This document shows positions 21,602 through 32,296 of a DNA stretch of 33,496 nucleotides, piece after piece. The notes under the pieces were generated by a model. The model did no database searches. It was not told the origin of the DNA and was given only the letters and a program-made list of their open reading frames with translations. The position numbers and the translations under genes were made by a program. How positions within the stretch are numbered: position 1 is the first letter of the stretch; every line of letters begins with the position of its first letter. Source of the stretch: Heterostelium multicystogenum (taxonomy: Eukaryota > Evosea > Eumycetozoa > Acytosteliales > Acytosteliaceae); the NCBI GenBank assembly GCA_003667245.1, contig RCNN01000314.1, forward strand, positions 1-33,496, read 5' to 3'.

Positions 21602-21728
21602 TTCAGAATTTAGGCGATGTTGCTGATGATGCTAATATCAACAATAAGTTTGGGATTATTATTATCCTGTTTAATGCCACAATTGAACTCTCAATTGTTG
21701 TTGCTCCTCACATCGCCTAAATTCTGAA
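21602..21728. other. Intergenic inverted repeat with 19-bp perfect arms and structured loop
   Basis: TTCAGAATTTAGGCGATGT (21602-21620) is exactly complementary to 21710-21728. The 89-nt interior contains a further perfect hairpin, ACAATTGA-ACTC-TCAATTGT (about 21679-21698). The arms are less AT-rich than the flanks. The whole could fold as a stable transcript about 127 nt long, or it could be a short inverted-repeat transposon relic. It is 590 bp upstream of the SNF2 gene start. Confidence 0.6.
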
Positions 21729-24366
21729 ACACCAGGTGTGTGAGTATTAGTGTGTGAGTGTGAGTGTGTTTGTTGTTATTGTTCAACTAAAACAACAGTA
21801 ATTAAAGTAAAGCAAAAAGTGCACGAGTCAATCCTGTTGTTTATGCATAAACAGCACTTCAATTTCAATATTCAAAAATCAATATATAAAGTTATGAATG
21901 ATTTTATAATAAATAAATAAAAACTTAAAAACAAAACAAAAAAAAAACAAAAATTAAATTAAATTGCAAATTTATAGATAAAGCAACAAAATCGTATTAC
22001 TCTAAATGTTTTGAGTTCAATTTCAATATGTTTTGAATTTAATAGTTTCTCATTTTATTATTACTTATTAATAACAACATCTCATCTCTCGCATCTCATT
22101 CATAATTATAGTTACTTCATTTATTTTTTTTTTAAAATTCTCTAATTTATTTATTCATTATTATCTTCATCTATCATCATCATTATTATTATTATTTTAT
22201 TATTATTATTAGTAAAGTAATAGGATAGATATATTGATTGTTTTTTTTTATATTTATTTATATTTATATTTATTATATTTTATATTTATCTTGTAATTGT
22301 ATTTTAGTCAAATAACAAATAATATTAATCAATCAAAATCAGACAACCTACTACCAACTACCTAGTACCCACCAAACATTACTAATAACAGTTTAAAATT
22401 TGTACCATTAAAGTTTTTATAAATGTAAAGTATTTCATTATTTCCTTTCCTTTTATTTTTATTTTGTTTTTTTCCATATGAATAAAAATTAAAACAGTTG
22501 AATCACATCTAGTTAAAGATAATGAATTTATTATTATTATATTTTAAATCTTTTTTATATTCATTCAAATAGCTTAATAAATATATATGTATCCCCAGTA
22601 TTTAATACTTTTTGAATCCAATGAAGATCCACAAGGGTGTTTAAATTTAACAATTATTTCTTTTTCTACTTTGCAATATTATTATTTTTAAATATTATTA
22701 TTGTCACGCCAATATATGAATGAGTGTATTGTTTTAAATAATGTTCCATCAATCCTGTCAGATCACTGGCATAATTATACCAGACACAATAACAATGTTG
22801 GTTGTTAGTTACCAGCGCCTACCTTATGGTTTTAAAATAACCTAATTTTAATTACCATAATAATGTCACTCATTCCAAAGACATTAAAATTAAACTTTAA
22901 CAAATATCTTATCTTACTTGACAGGATGAATCGATATCTTTTATTTTCTTATTTTATATGTTTGGCTGCTGGGTATGCCAGTAGCTCTATTCATTGGAGT
23001 ATAAACACCAACGAAATATTAATAATTTTAAAATTCGACAACACCCTATCTTACCTAAACTAAATATTACTATTGATTGTGTGTTGTGTGATTTTATTTA
23101 CTTTTATTAACACAATTGTGAACCCGACACACCCAGAGAAATCACAATTCACTCACATCTAAATCACCAGACCAGTATTTTGAAAATGATGTTGAAAATC
23201 AAGAACATCAATCACACACTCACAAACCAAATAAAAGAAAGAAGAATGAGTTGGTGGTGTGATAAATATTAAAACGATGTGAGTGTGTTGACAATAGGAG
23301 TCTTCTTTTCTTCTCTCTCTTTCTCTGCTTTGCTCATACAATTGGAGTTCCAATTACAACTATACAATCAAACAGACACTCGTTTATCTTCACATCTTAC
23401 ATCTACCATCTACCGCTATTGTTGTAGAAATAATAAATTATTAAATTGAATCAAAAATCAATCACCTAAACTTGCTGTATAAATGCTATAGTTGGATTGT
23501 GCTTGACAATGGTCAAAAGTAATTCACCTGTGGTCAAGAAGATTTACTAGCACCAGAACACCTACCACCAACACTCTCAACATCACAACAAACCAGAATA
23601 ATTTACATTACTCTCGAATTTATCAATCAAACTTCACCTACCAATCAATTAATGGTCAAAACAAACAAAACACTAAAATCAATACAATAACTACAACAAG
23701 AATTTGAATTGAATAAATTATTATTAAAACTATACTATATTACTATTTAAAAAGTTTAATTTTAATTTCTAAAGAAAAAAACAATTTTACCTGCGAATCA
23801 TAAATCCACTAGTTAATTTACTAAAATGTAATTAAATCTGACTTAAACAAGTTTGTCGATGATGTTCAATCAATCAATATTGCAATTCACACAATTTAAA
23901 CACTTTTTCACCTTTCGCACGAAAACAGAAAGCAACATTCCTATTTTGCAAGAAATTGAAAACAACCATCGTATGGTGCGTGTTGCATCAAAGATAGAAA
24001 TGCTTTACTTTTTTTACACTCCTGGGTTTTCCCAATCTCAAATTTATTTTATTTTTATTTTTATTGAATTTTGTTTTTTTAGATAATAACACATTCAAAA
24101 AAGAAACAACTAAACTAAAAATCAACAAAACATGTTGCAAACAATAAAAATTCAGTCGTTGTAAATACAATTAAAAATTTAATATATTATTATTATTATT
24201 AAAACTAATATTAGTAGTAGTAGTATTTTTAAATAAATAAAAAATATCATAATTAGAAAATATTATTAAAATATCATATCACATCATATTTATTCAAAAA
24301 AATCAAACAAAAGCAATAATAATAATAATTTAAAATAAAATACAAACCATACACCAAAAATACAAT

Positions 24367-24410
24367 AAAGAAAGAAAGAAAGATAGAAAGATAGATAGAT
24401 AGATAGAAAT
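24367..24410. repeat. AAAG/AGAT tetranucleotide microsatellite
   Basis: An AAAG run changes into AGAT/ATAG units over about 44 bp in non-coding DNA. Confidence 0.85.
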
Positions 24411-24574
24411 TTAGATATTTATTTAGTTTGATATAAAAGATAGAGATAAGATAGATTAGATCTAAAATAACATATGATTGTAAATTAGAATAGAATAGAT
24501 AGAATAAAATCAAATAAAATAGAATTGAAGTAAAATTAGATAGGACTACTATAACATTACAGAGATAGGATAAT

Positions 24575-24592
24575 AGAGAGAGAGAGAGAGAT
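24575..24592. repeat. GA dinucleotide microsatellite
   Basis: Eight to nine GA units stand in non-coding DNA. Confidence 0.85.
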
Positions 24593-26028
24593 AATAGTAC
24601 AGTAATATAACATCATTTAACGTAGCATAACATTGTTTAATAACTAACTAATTGTAAAGTAAAGTGTAAAGTCAATTCAATTATCTTTTTAATGTTTTTA
24701 TTATTCTTTTATTAAAAAAAGTCACAAGGATCATTCACCCAATCAAACAATCAAACCATCAATCAAATAAATAAACACCTAAAAAAGCAAAATAAAACCA
24801 TCTTGAATTGAATAAATATGTTATTTCAAGAAAACAAGAACAATTCATGATTTTATTATCACATTACAACAATAGCAACAATAGTTAATAAATTTATCAC
24901 CAAATAAATAAAATCGATCAAAAAAAAGCATCTTACTTTCTCAATTCACAATCCACAATATTTACTTAATCATCATCAGCATCCATCATCATCGCAGGTG
25001 ATTGGTCGATTCTTGCTTGAATGCTTGACTGACTGATTAATCAAATTTATTGAATAAAAACCTATCAAATGCTTGACTTATTCAGTCAAATTACCTTTTT
25101 AAAAATTACTAGTTTAGCATCTAAAATTACCATTCCAATCACACAGCCTTATATAAAATGCCATATCAAACCCAGCATATCAATACTACCACCACCCTCA
25201 CCACAATACAAATATCTGATAACCCATCCCACGCATCGTAACACATCACTATTGCTTTTGTTGGTATATTTTCCACTCCCAAACCAACCAACCACAAACA
25301 CACAACATAAAACACATACTATATATATATTCATTTATTTATTTGCAGACACATGCATACACACCTATACATAGACACACAAATAAATAAATAAACAACT
25401 GAAATTTACAATACAACAACAGCACCTGGCATGATTCAACAATTAATTGTTCTGTTATGTTGTTCACCTCCTATCAAATTGAATGTTGCTCTAAATGCAA
25501 ATCAAATAATCAACAACCATAAGCATAATCAAACTAGTATATGAAAAATAATCAATAAATATAACAACAACAACAGCAACAGCAACAAATAAATACATAC
25601 ATTTCAAATTTATTATATATTTATTTAAATTTATTATAAATTCACGCGATACATTTGTATATAAATCTACTTTATTATTAAATTTGAAATAATTATAATA
25701 ATTTAGTATAGTTTAGTATTTATATAAATATATTATTGTGATTCACTGTCCAACTCGTAAACATATAAATAAGATAAAAATAAATATTCTTACTAACAAT
25801 TAAAATTATAAAATTTAGATAATAATAAAAATAATAATAGATAGTAATAGTAGTAGTAACAACAATAATAATAATAATAATAAGTGAAAAAGATAGATAA
25901 TAAGCAAAAAAGAAAGAAGTAAAAAAAAGTGAAACACCACTGAAACTGGACCATCAATAGTCAAATTACGCAAACAGCATCAAGCAGTGAATTCAATTCG
26001 ATGAAACTTATTTTCTTATTGTAGAATA

Positions 26029-28158
26029 ATGATCCATAACCAAATAAACTTACAGAATCATCTTCAACAACAACAACATCAACAACCGCATCAGCAACAA
26101 TTATTACATCAACTTTCGAATATAGATAATGTTTCTACACCGGTAGATTCATCGTCACCAATCAACATCCACAACTCAACTGAAGAAATAACAAGATATA
26201 CTCCACCTCCAGCGTAGGTAGCACCATCTTGTCTGACGAAACCTCAAAACATCTTACTCATTGTTTTCTTTTTCTTTATCAATTGATCATTTCACACAGC
26301 CAAATTCGTAGATCAAGATATGAAGAGGATTTCTTTGAACTTGAAAGAATAGGAAAAGGTGGATATGGATCTGTATATAAAGTACAAAATCGTTTGGATG
26401 GATTATTCTACGCATTAAAAAAGATCCCATTTAAAAACACTTCACAAACCTACCTTGAAAAGGTTTTGCGTGAAGTGAAAAACTTTGGCGTCTCTTAATC
26501 ATGTAAATATTGTTAGATACCATTCCGCTTGGTTGGAAACCGACGATCTTAGTATTCCAATCAATCATTCTGGATCAAAAATTGAATTTTCACCTTCACT
26601 TCAACAACAACAACAGCAGCAAAATGTAAAACAACAAAATAGTATATTAAATTTTATCGATGGAAATTGGGGTACTTCTGAAACATTTGACGATGACGAC
26701 GAGGAAACCGTTGAAATTGACACTTCAAAGCCATTCAAGCCATCCAACCAAATGGACATCTCTGGACAGGCCATCTTAGACGAGGAATCAGATTATGACA
26801 ACAGTCTGAACAGACTTCAGTTCCCACCAGAGATGGAGGAGCTGCAGCTGTTCCAAAAGCACACCAAAGCAGAGCCAATGTTTTATGATGACGATGAAGA
26901 AAGCTCTGCTGGCACCGCCACCGGAAATGGTCTCTTCCGCCAGCCAAAGAAGCACTTTACCAGCTTCAGTTTGGACGAGGAAGAGGAGGAGATCTCTTCG
27001 TTCTCATCGTCTTCATGCTCATCGAATTTCGATGATTCCGATGCCTACCTCTACCAACATCACCAATCTACACTCATCCCTAACCCACAACAAAAATCAA
27101 CAACTCCACCTATCACCATGCCATCAAGAAACAATAATAACGCAAACAACAAACAGTCTCCACCAAAGTCATTGTCATGGTCCTCTTTTCGGCTTACCAC
27201 TCTTTTTTATAGTGATGCAACTCTACAGTCAGACATTATCTCAGTGGTTAGAGAATCGCGCACCAGACCAAATCAACTCTGAAGAGAACTTGCGCATCTT
27301 TAAGCAGATTTGCGTGGGATTACGTTATATTCACTCTAAAGGCATCATACATCGAGATCTCAAACCAGGCAACATCTTCCTTGGTCGAATAGATACGCCT
27401 TCACCATGTTCGGATCATTCACTGGATGATGAAATATCTGGTGACCTTTTGGTTTCTCTCGGTGACTATGGTTTGGCCACTCACCACAACCCTCTTCGAC
27501 TTCGCCCACCCCTTCACCTACCCCAACCTCCACACCCTCACTGCTACCTGTCAATACACATACACTTTTGAACTCCATTGTAAGTGCACCTCTAGATCAA
27601 TCAACAAATTCTGCGCCAGCCCAGCTACCCCTTACCTCAACCCCGTCATCCTCTCTCGCCTCATCTCTGAGCCGCTCCTCAGAACATTGTAAACATACTA
27701 GCGCCGTTTGGTACACTGACCTACAGCAGCCCAGAGCAAAAGAAAGGCTTGTACAATGAAAAAACTGATATCTACAGTCTAGGAATCATTCTGTTTGAAC
27801 TCTACTACCCATTTTCAACCAAGATGGAGAAGGCCAGAGTCCTCTCGGAGCTACGTGCAGGAATACTTCCAAAACAATTTGCTAAGACCTATCCAAAAGA
27901 GTCTGCCCTGATCCTCTCTATGATGAGAACCAACCCTGATGAAAGACCTTCTGCCTGCGACATCTTGAAGAGCGAGATTTTTGGTCAAGTCCTGTCGGTC
28001 TCAGAAATGGAGGTTTTGATCAAACAACAACAGAACATCATTGAGAAGTTAAGCAAGAGATCTACCAGTTGAAGTCGCCCTCCATCGGTGATAATTCAAA
28101 TTCACCCAACGTTTTTCATCACACTCCAACCAACGACCACATCTTAACAGCAGAGTAA
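26029..28158 (+). CDS. eIF2-alpha kinase, HRI/GCN2-like; frame broken at five places
   Basis: The predicted kinase phosphorylates eIF2-alpha and lowers translation under stress. Exon 1 (26029-26213) is Gln-rich; exon 2 runs from 26300. The N-lobe reads FFELERIGKGGYGSVYKVQN (Gly loop), YALKKIPF (catalytic Lys), then LREVK and HVNIVRYHSAW. An acidic, Ser-rich insert of about 200 residues follows, as in eIF2-alpha kinases. The C-lobe has IHRDLKPGNIFLG (catalytic loop), LGDYGLAT (the Mg site, DYG in place of DFG), a second Pro/Ser insert, then TLTYSSPEQKKGLYNEKTD and IYSLGIILFELYYPF. The tail KQQQNIIEKL is coiled coil as in HRI. Single-base shifts are inferred at 26478-26482 (extra A), about 27180-27200 (extra), about 27495-27505 (missing), about 27665-27670 (extra) and 28050-28058 (missing). 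With these the gene totals 681 codons and ends at 28158, not at 28072. The subfamily is less sure than the family. Confidence 0.88.
26214..26299 (+). other. eIF2-alpha kinase intron 1
   Basis: The donor is GTAGGT and the acceptor TTCACACAG. Splicing joins GC to C in phase 2, giving PPPAQIRRSRYEEDFF and leading straight into the kinase domain. Length is 86 nt. Confidence 0.8.
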
Positions 28159-28643
28159 TTCTAACATGATGGATCTGTACATATTATTTTTTTTTCTATT
28201 TTTTTTCTACATATTTGGTATTGACAATAAAGGTTAAATATCATTTAGTTCGAGAACGATTTCATTGGTGGTCCTATTTTTTTTTTTTAATGAATATTGA
28301 AAACTGTTGGTTATCAATAGAGATATTTAATCAACACTGATGACACTATTCGAATTGATTAGAAACTCTCTTTGAATGGAATTATATTAGCATGAAATTT
28401 CCTTAATTTATCAAGTCACAGTTCCACTTTTACATTTTTTTGCTAATTAGAACAGTTATCTAGTTGATTAAAAAAAGAAAAAGTTTAATACTGATCAGGT
28501 ATTGTTTTTTTGTTGTTTTTTTTACCAAGTAAAAATTGAAGTATAAAGCTTTCTTTATCGGATGACCGAAGCCATCAAAGATACTGATAAGGTATACTAG
28601 TTATTAAAGGTACTCAAATAGTTGACTATTCACCATTATTTAT

Positions 28644-28723
28644 GTTTATCAAAAACTAGATAAACTTTATACAGATACTATCTGTACAAAAAAATCGAAA
28701 AAAAAAAAAAAAAAAAAAAAAAA
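28644..28723. repeat. Two adjacent hairpins followed by an A26 run
   Basis: GTTTATC (28644-28650) pairs with GATAAAC (28659-28665), loop 8 nt. TACAGAT (28670-28676) pairs with ATCTGTA (28680-28686), loop 3 nt. A run of 26 A follows at 28698-28723. Hairpins ending in an oligo(A) tract, about 130 bp downstream of a tRNA gene, recall the 3' end of tRNA-targeting non-LTR retrotransposons of dictyostelids. A runs are common in this genome type, so this may be chance. Confidence 0.35.
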
Positions 28724-28770
28724 CTAGAATGAATTGTAAAATCAATGATCGTTTGTTTTATAGCAATTCT

Positions 28771-28785
28771 GCCGAATCAAAACTC
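28771..28785 (-). promoter_or_regulatory. Possible external B box downstream of tRNA-Leu
   Basis: Read on the tRNA strand the sequence is GAGTTTTGATTCGGC, similar to the internal B-box region GAGTTCGAATCTC of the same tRNA. It lies 66-80 nt past the tRNA 3' end. Dictyostelid tRNA genes are known to carry an additional B-box-like element about 100 bp downstream that can bind TFIIIC. The match is imperfect. Confidence 0.3.
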
Positions 28786-28839
28786 ACTTTGTTATAATTT
28801 CAAGACTTTTGTTATTTACCGCAAGCGGAGTTAATTGAC

Positions 28840-28844
28840 AAAAA
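28840..28844 (-). terminator. RNA polymerase III terminator of tRNA-Leu
   Basis: A run of five T on the tRNA strand begins 8 nt after the tRNA 3' end, which is the usual pol III stop signal. Confidence 0.75.
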
Positions 28845-28851
28845 TATATTT

Positions 28852-28931
28852 GCAAGCTGTGAGATTCGAACTCACGAACCTTGCGGACTAGAACTTGAGT
28901 CTAGCGGATTTAACCACTTTCCTAAGCTTGC
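28852..28931 (-). tRNA. tRNA-Leu (anticodon CAA)
   Basis: The minus strand folds as an 80-nt cloverleaf. The acceptor stem GCAAGCT pairs perfectly with AGCTTGC. The D stem is GGA/TCC. The anticodon stem is CTAGA/TCTAG with loop CTCAAGT, so the anticodon is CAA and it reads the Leu codon TTG. A 12-nt variable region (TCCGCAAGGTTC) marks a type II tRNA. The T arm is GTGAG-TTCGAAT-CTCAC. There is no intron and CCA is not encoded. Codon TTG is used often in the neighbouring genes. Confidence 0.95.
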
Positions 28932-29242
28932 TTCTGATGATGTCAATTTTTTTGCACAAAAAATCGATAATATTATTCTAGAAATTTCAAAGATAATTAA
29001 ATTGAAAAAAGTTTTGTTCAGTTCTAATAAAATACTCCCCAGGTTTTTAAACAAAGTTAATTATTTTAGGTCACCCAATCATGGTGTAGTTTATTAATTT
29101 ATCTTAACACAAAGAAAACTTAAGATTCCTAACTTATTGAGTAGTTATATTAATTTTTGTCACACAACCCCAATGGATTTGAATTCAACTATATACAAAT
29201 CGAATCATTACAGTTTTTTTAGATATAAAGAAGAGGAATCTG
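28932..29242. other. Non-coding stretch upstream of both tRNA-Leu and the VIT/vWA gene
   Basis: These 311 bp are AT-rich and show no coding exon or RNA fold. They separate the tRNA 5' end (minus strand) from the presumed start of the VIT/vWA gene (plus strand). Confidence 0.55.
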
Positions 29243-31667
29243 ATGAAAGATTTCTACAGAAGGAATGTTGGATTGACTTTTAACTCGCAATATCCGACAA
29301 AATAGGAATATCAGTGATGGAGAAAACGATGATTGTAAAATTGATGTTGTTTTCAATGTCGGTTGATGCTTTTATTACTGACACTTGCTCGTCCATTACC
29401 ATTGTACAACATTACCGATTGGCATGCGGAGAATCAACCACATTGGAGGCATGCTATAATCTGCTATTACCTCCACATGCCTCCGTCAACTCTCTGCTTG
29501 TCGACTACGATGATTCACATTTGATTGCTGTCGTTTCGTGAGAAAGAAACTGCAAATCAAGAGTATAACGATGCTCTGGCATCTGGCAAGAGACTGCATT
29601 CTTGGCATCTCGTGACGAAGAAGGAAAGTTCTGCGTGGCACTTGGAAGCATTAAAGTCAACACCGACATACGCATAACTCTTACTATTATATCAGAGATT
29701 GGATCCTATCGAGACTGTCTACAGTTTCTTATTCATAGATACTGGTTCCCTTTGGGTTACTATCCGACGAGGATCAACCTACATCTTTCGCTCAACAAAC
29801 AAGATGATCTCCTTTGAGTTACCACATTATAATGAAAGTGATTACAAAAACAAAGTTGACCAGCACAATAAGATTAGTGATATTCAGTTGGAATTGGACC
29901 ATGGTGTCACTCATAATATACTGCTGCTAATGAGGATTGAGCAGACTGAGCTAGTCTCACCAAATATCTTTATTGAATACGATTCACTTAATAAGTCCTA
30001 TGCAGTTGCTTTGGATATCCAAACTGAACCACTTGCTAAACCAGTACAGCAGTAGAAGTCTGGACATCAACCAAAAGGCTGAATTTATATTTATCGTGGA
30101 TTGCTCTGGCTCCATGAAGAGCCAGCGTATTGTGCTGGCGAGACGTGTCTTGCAATTTCTCATTCGATCACTTCCGAGCAGCTCAATAAAGTTCAACATC
30201 ATTCGGTTTGGATCAAATTTTGAATCACTGTTTACTGAAGGCTCATTGGAATATAATGATACCACTTTGAAGCGAGCTACTGAATATGTTGATCAACAAG
30301 TTGAAGCCAACCTAGGTGGAACTAATTTGCTTCCTGTCCTGCAGCATCTGTTTCGGAGGAAATGAGGAGAATGAATATGATCATAGATATCCAAGACAAA
30401 TTTTCATTTTAACAGATGGTTGTGTATCAAATACAGATAGCATTGTGAAATATGTCAACGGAGAGCGGTCTACATCAAGAGTGTTTACCGTTGGAATAGG
30501 TAAATCTGCAGATAAAGAGCTTGTATATGGATTGGCGTCAGCTGGTGGTGGTGAACACAGGATGGTCTTTGAAGATTGGGATGGATTTGAGTCTGACATT
30601 TTAGAACTACTAAACACCTTTGAAGCCGAGATTATCTAACTTATCATTGGATTGGGGCAATGCCCTTACTCCGTTTGTCAAGCAAGCTCCCAATATAATT
30701 CGTCCAGTCTACACCCATGAGAGGATGGTGCTCTATGGCCTATTTGAAAATGGAATAACTGACGACATCCTAAATTCAGTTCATCAGCTGGAGCTGAAGG
30801 CAACTGATCCAACTGGAAAAGAACTGTCGTTTAAATTCGATCTGGATTTTAAGATTCAAACCGATCTACAGAATAAGAGTAACAATTTAATACATAAGAT
30901 AGGTTCGATCATTTACATAGAGAGATTAGAAAAAGAAGAAGCAAGATTACAATTGAAAGCAAATGAGAGTAGTAATAATATTAAAGGAACTGATAGTTGA
31001 GAGATGTAAAAAGTATAATTTGGTATCAAAATATACTTCTTTAATTGTAAATAGCAGAAACCGATTCCGATGCACCACAGCTAAATATATCTAAGCCCTT
31101 TTGTACTGGTAGATAGAGTTCATAGATTTCAAACTATTGGAGAGCAACCGAAAACAATTATCATCAAAGGTGAACAACTTACAACTAGACCATGTTGCAA
31201 TACTGGCTTTGGTGGATCAACTTCATCAAAGTCTCCAACAAACTAAGCCTTCAACTACAACACCAACTCAGCCTCCTTCATCATCCTCATCAGTCTCTGC
31301 TACAACCAATACAAATTCCAAACTAAATGCAGAAAAAGATAGATTACTCGATATTATAAAGTTACAGAATGCCAATGGATCATGGACATTGAATGAACAA
31401 ACCAAACAGTTCAATCTAGCTGAATCTATGCCAATAGAGTTAAATGGCAATATTGATCTATGGCTTACTGTACAGATCATCGTTAAACTTGATACTGAAT
31501 TCCCATCAATGCCACAATTATATTCCAATATTCAACTAAAGTCAATCAAGTGGATTCAACAACAACTCGATGCTATCTCCAATCCATTGCTACCATCATA
31601 CGAATCATTATTGGAGAAAGCTAAACCGAGAAATCAACTACCATATTCCAGCGCATCTTCTCTTTGA
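29243..31667 (+). CDS. VIT and von Willebrand factor A domain protein; frame broken about eight times
   Basis: The order of segments matches inter-alpha-trypsin/VWA5A/PARP4-type proteins. First is a VIT domain (VDAFITDTCSSITIVQHY, REKETANQEYNDALASGKR, EEGKFCVALGSIKVNTDI). Then a vWA domain with metal-site motifs AEFIFIVDCSGSMKSQ, GGTNLLPVL and FILTDGCVSNTD. Then LSNLSLDWGNALTP and YNLVSKYTSLIV, and a C-terminal domain with IIKLQNANGSWTL. The likely start is MKDFYRRNVGL at 29243, but it is not certain. Frame changes are needed near 29298-29302, 29534-29537, 29595-29600, 29750-29820, 30045-30050, 30345-30355, 30610-30620, 30990-30996, 31045-31054 and possibly 31090-31137. Some sites are short homopolymers. 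No spliceable intron explains them. The cellular role is not known; in other families these proteins are adhesion or vault-associated factors. Confidence 0.8.
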
Positions 31668-32296
31668 CAGTGTTTCTGAATATTCCTGTATTTTTATTTA
31701 ATAAATAGATATTATAACTAGTTTCTGTTTAGTAATAGTAATCAGAAACGAAAGAAATTTCAAAATATTATTATTATTATTAATATTACTAATTCAGTTA
31801 TTTGTAAAACTAGATCTAGGTCTTGGTGCAAAAATAACCAAAATGATTTTGTATGGTTTTGATGAAAAAAAGAAACCCACTTAAAAATTCTGGAAACTCG
31901 AAAATTGATCATAAAAAAGAGTGGCTCAAGCACATCAGATTTAGTTTAAAAGAAAATTAAATGAATAAATTCAACATCACCTCAAGGTCAAAAAATTAAA
32001 TTGATGGAACAGTTTGGTGTGAGTCTCATTTCCTAATTCTTAACATTAATTTTGGAGACAGACAATAATTTTATTGTAATCTATTTATCTATTCAACAGA
32101 ATTTGAATCATCAATAGGTCAGTTCTGGAGGTATTCTTTTTTCAATAGATTGTCACCTATAAATATTCAATCAATCAAACAATCAATCAAATCAATCAGA
32201 GTGCCTCTTGTAATATAAATAATATTACAGTTAATAACCATTAGTACATAAATGGAGGATATGCAACCAAATGCATGTTCTGAGAAAATATTATAA
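31668..32296. other. Non-coding stretch between the VIT/vWA gene and the glycosidase gene
   Basis: No coding exon is supported. A 7-bp inverted repeat (GTTTCTG at 31721-31727, CAGAAAC at 31743-31749) lies 55 bp after the vWA gene stop. A short frame from the ATG at 32252 ends after 14 codons, so I place the next gene's start at 32297. Confidence 0.55.

Larger units (their letters stand above)
21015..26028. other. 5 kb AT-rich non-coding stretch between two divergent genes
   Basis: No coding exon is supported. It holds a CA/CTC-rich segment (about 21440-21485) and a GT-rich segment (about 21734-21775), a 19-bp inverted repeat (21602-21728), AGAT and GA microsatellites (24367-24408, 24575-24591) and many A/T runs. 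Short open frames at 22863-23063, 23853-24086 and 25069-25374 show no protein character. A TTATTGTAG just before 26025 could be the acceptor of a leader intron of the kinase gene. The stretch is long for this window and probably includes the kinase promoter. Confidence 0.55.
28159..28851. other. Non-coding stretch between the kinase and tRNA-Leu
   Basis: No gene is seen. From 28644 it holds two adjacent small hairpins and a 26-base A run. From 28771 it holds a sequence resembling an external B box (both described separately). Remaining DNA is AT-rich with T runs near 28182-28200 and 28277-28290. Confidence 0.6.

Noticed and set aside
21602..21728. C/D box snoRNA reading of the inverted repeat
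   Set aside because: A CTGATGAT and a CTGA are present, but the CTGA is buried in the 19-bp arm and the terminal stem is far too long for this class.
22863..23063. Open frame of 66 codons starting with ATG
   Set aside because: Codon use is that of AT-rich intergenic DNA, there is no homology I recognise, and the hydrophobic stretch is not followed by a plausible mature protein.
23060..23360. LTR-like sequence with GT-rich and CA-rich inverted pieces
   Set aside because: No direct repeat pair, primer-binding site or retroelement coding sequence is present; the complementarity comes from CA/GT simple sequence.
23853..24086. Open frame of 77 codons
   Set aside because: It ends in a Phe/Ile run made by T-rich DNA; no domain, splice context or neighbour supports it.
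25069..25374. Open frame of 101 codons
   Set aside because: The composition (Thr, Pro, His, Ile) follows CA-rich simple sequence; no coding signal is seen.
27140..27213. Possible intron in the kinase ending at TTTTTTATAG
   Set aside because: The acceptor looks good, but no GTA-type donor fits and the sequence just before it, LPLFFIVMQLY, is a conserved kinase strand, so it must be coding.
32252..32296. Earlier ATG at 32252 as the glycosidase start
   Set aside because: That frame stops after 14 codons, and similarity to the family begins at the ATG at 32297.
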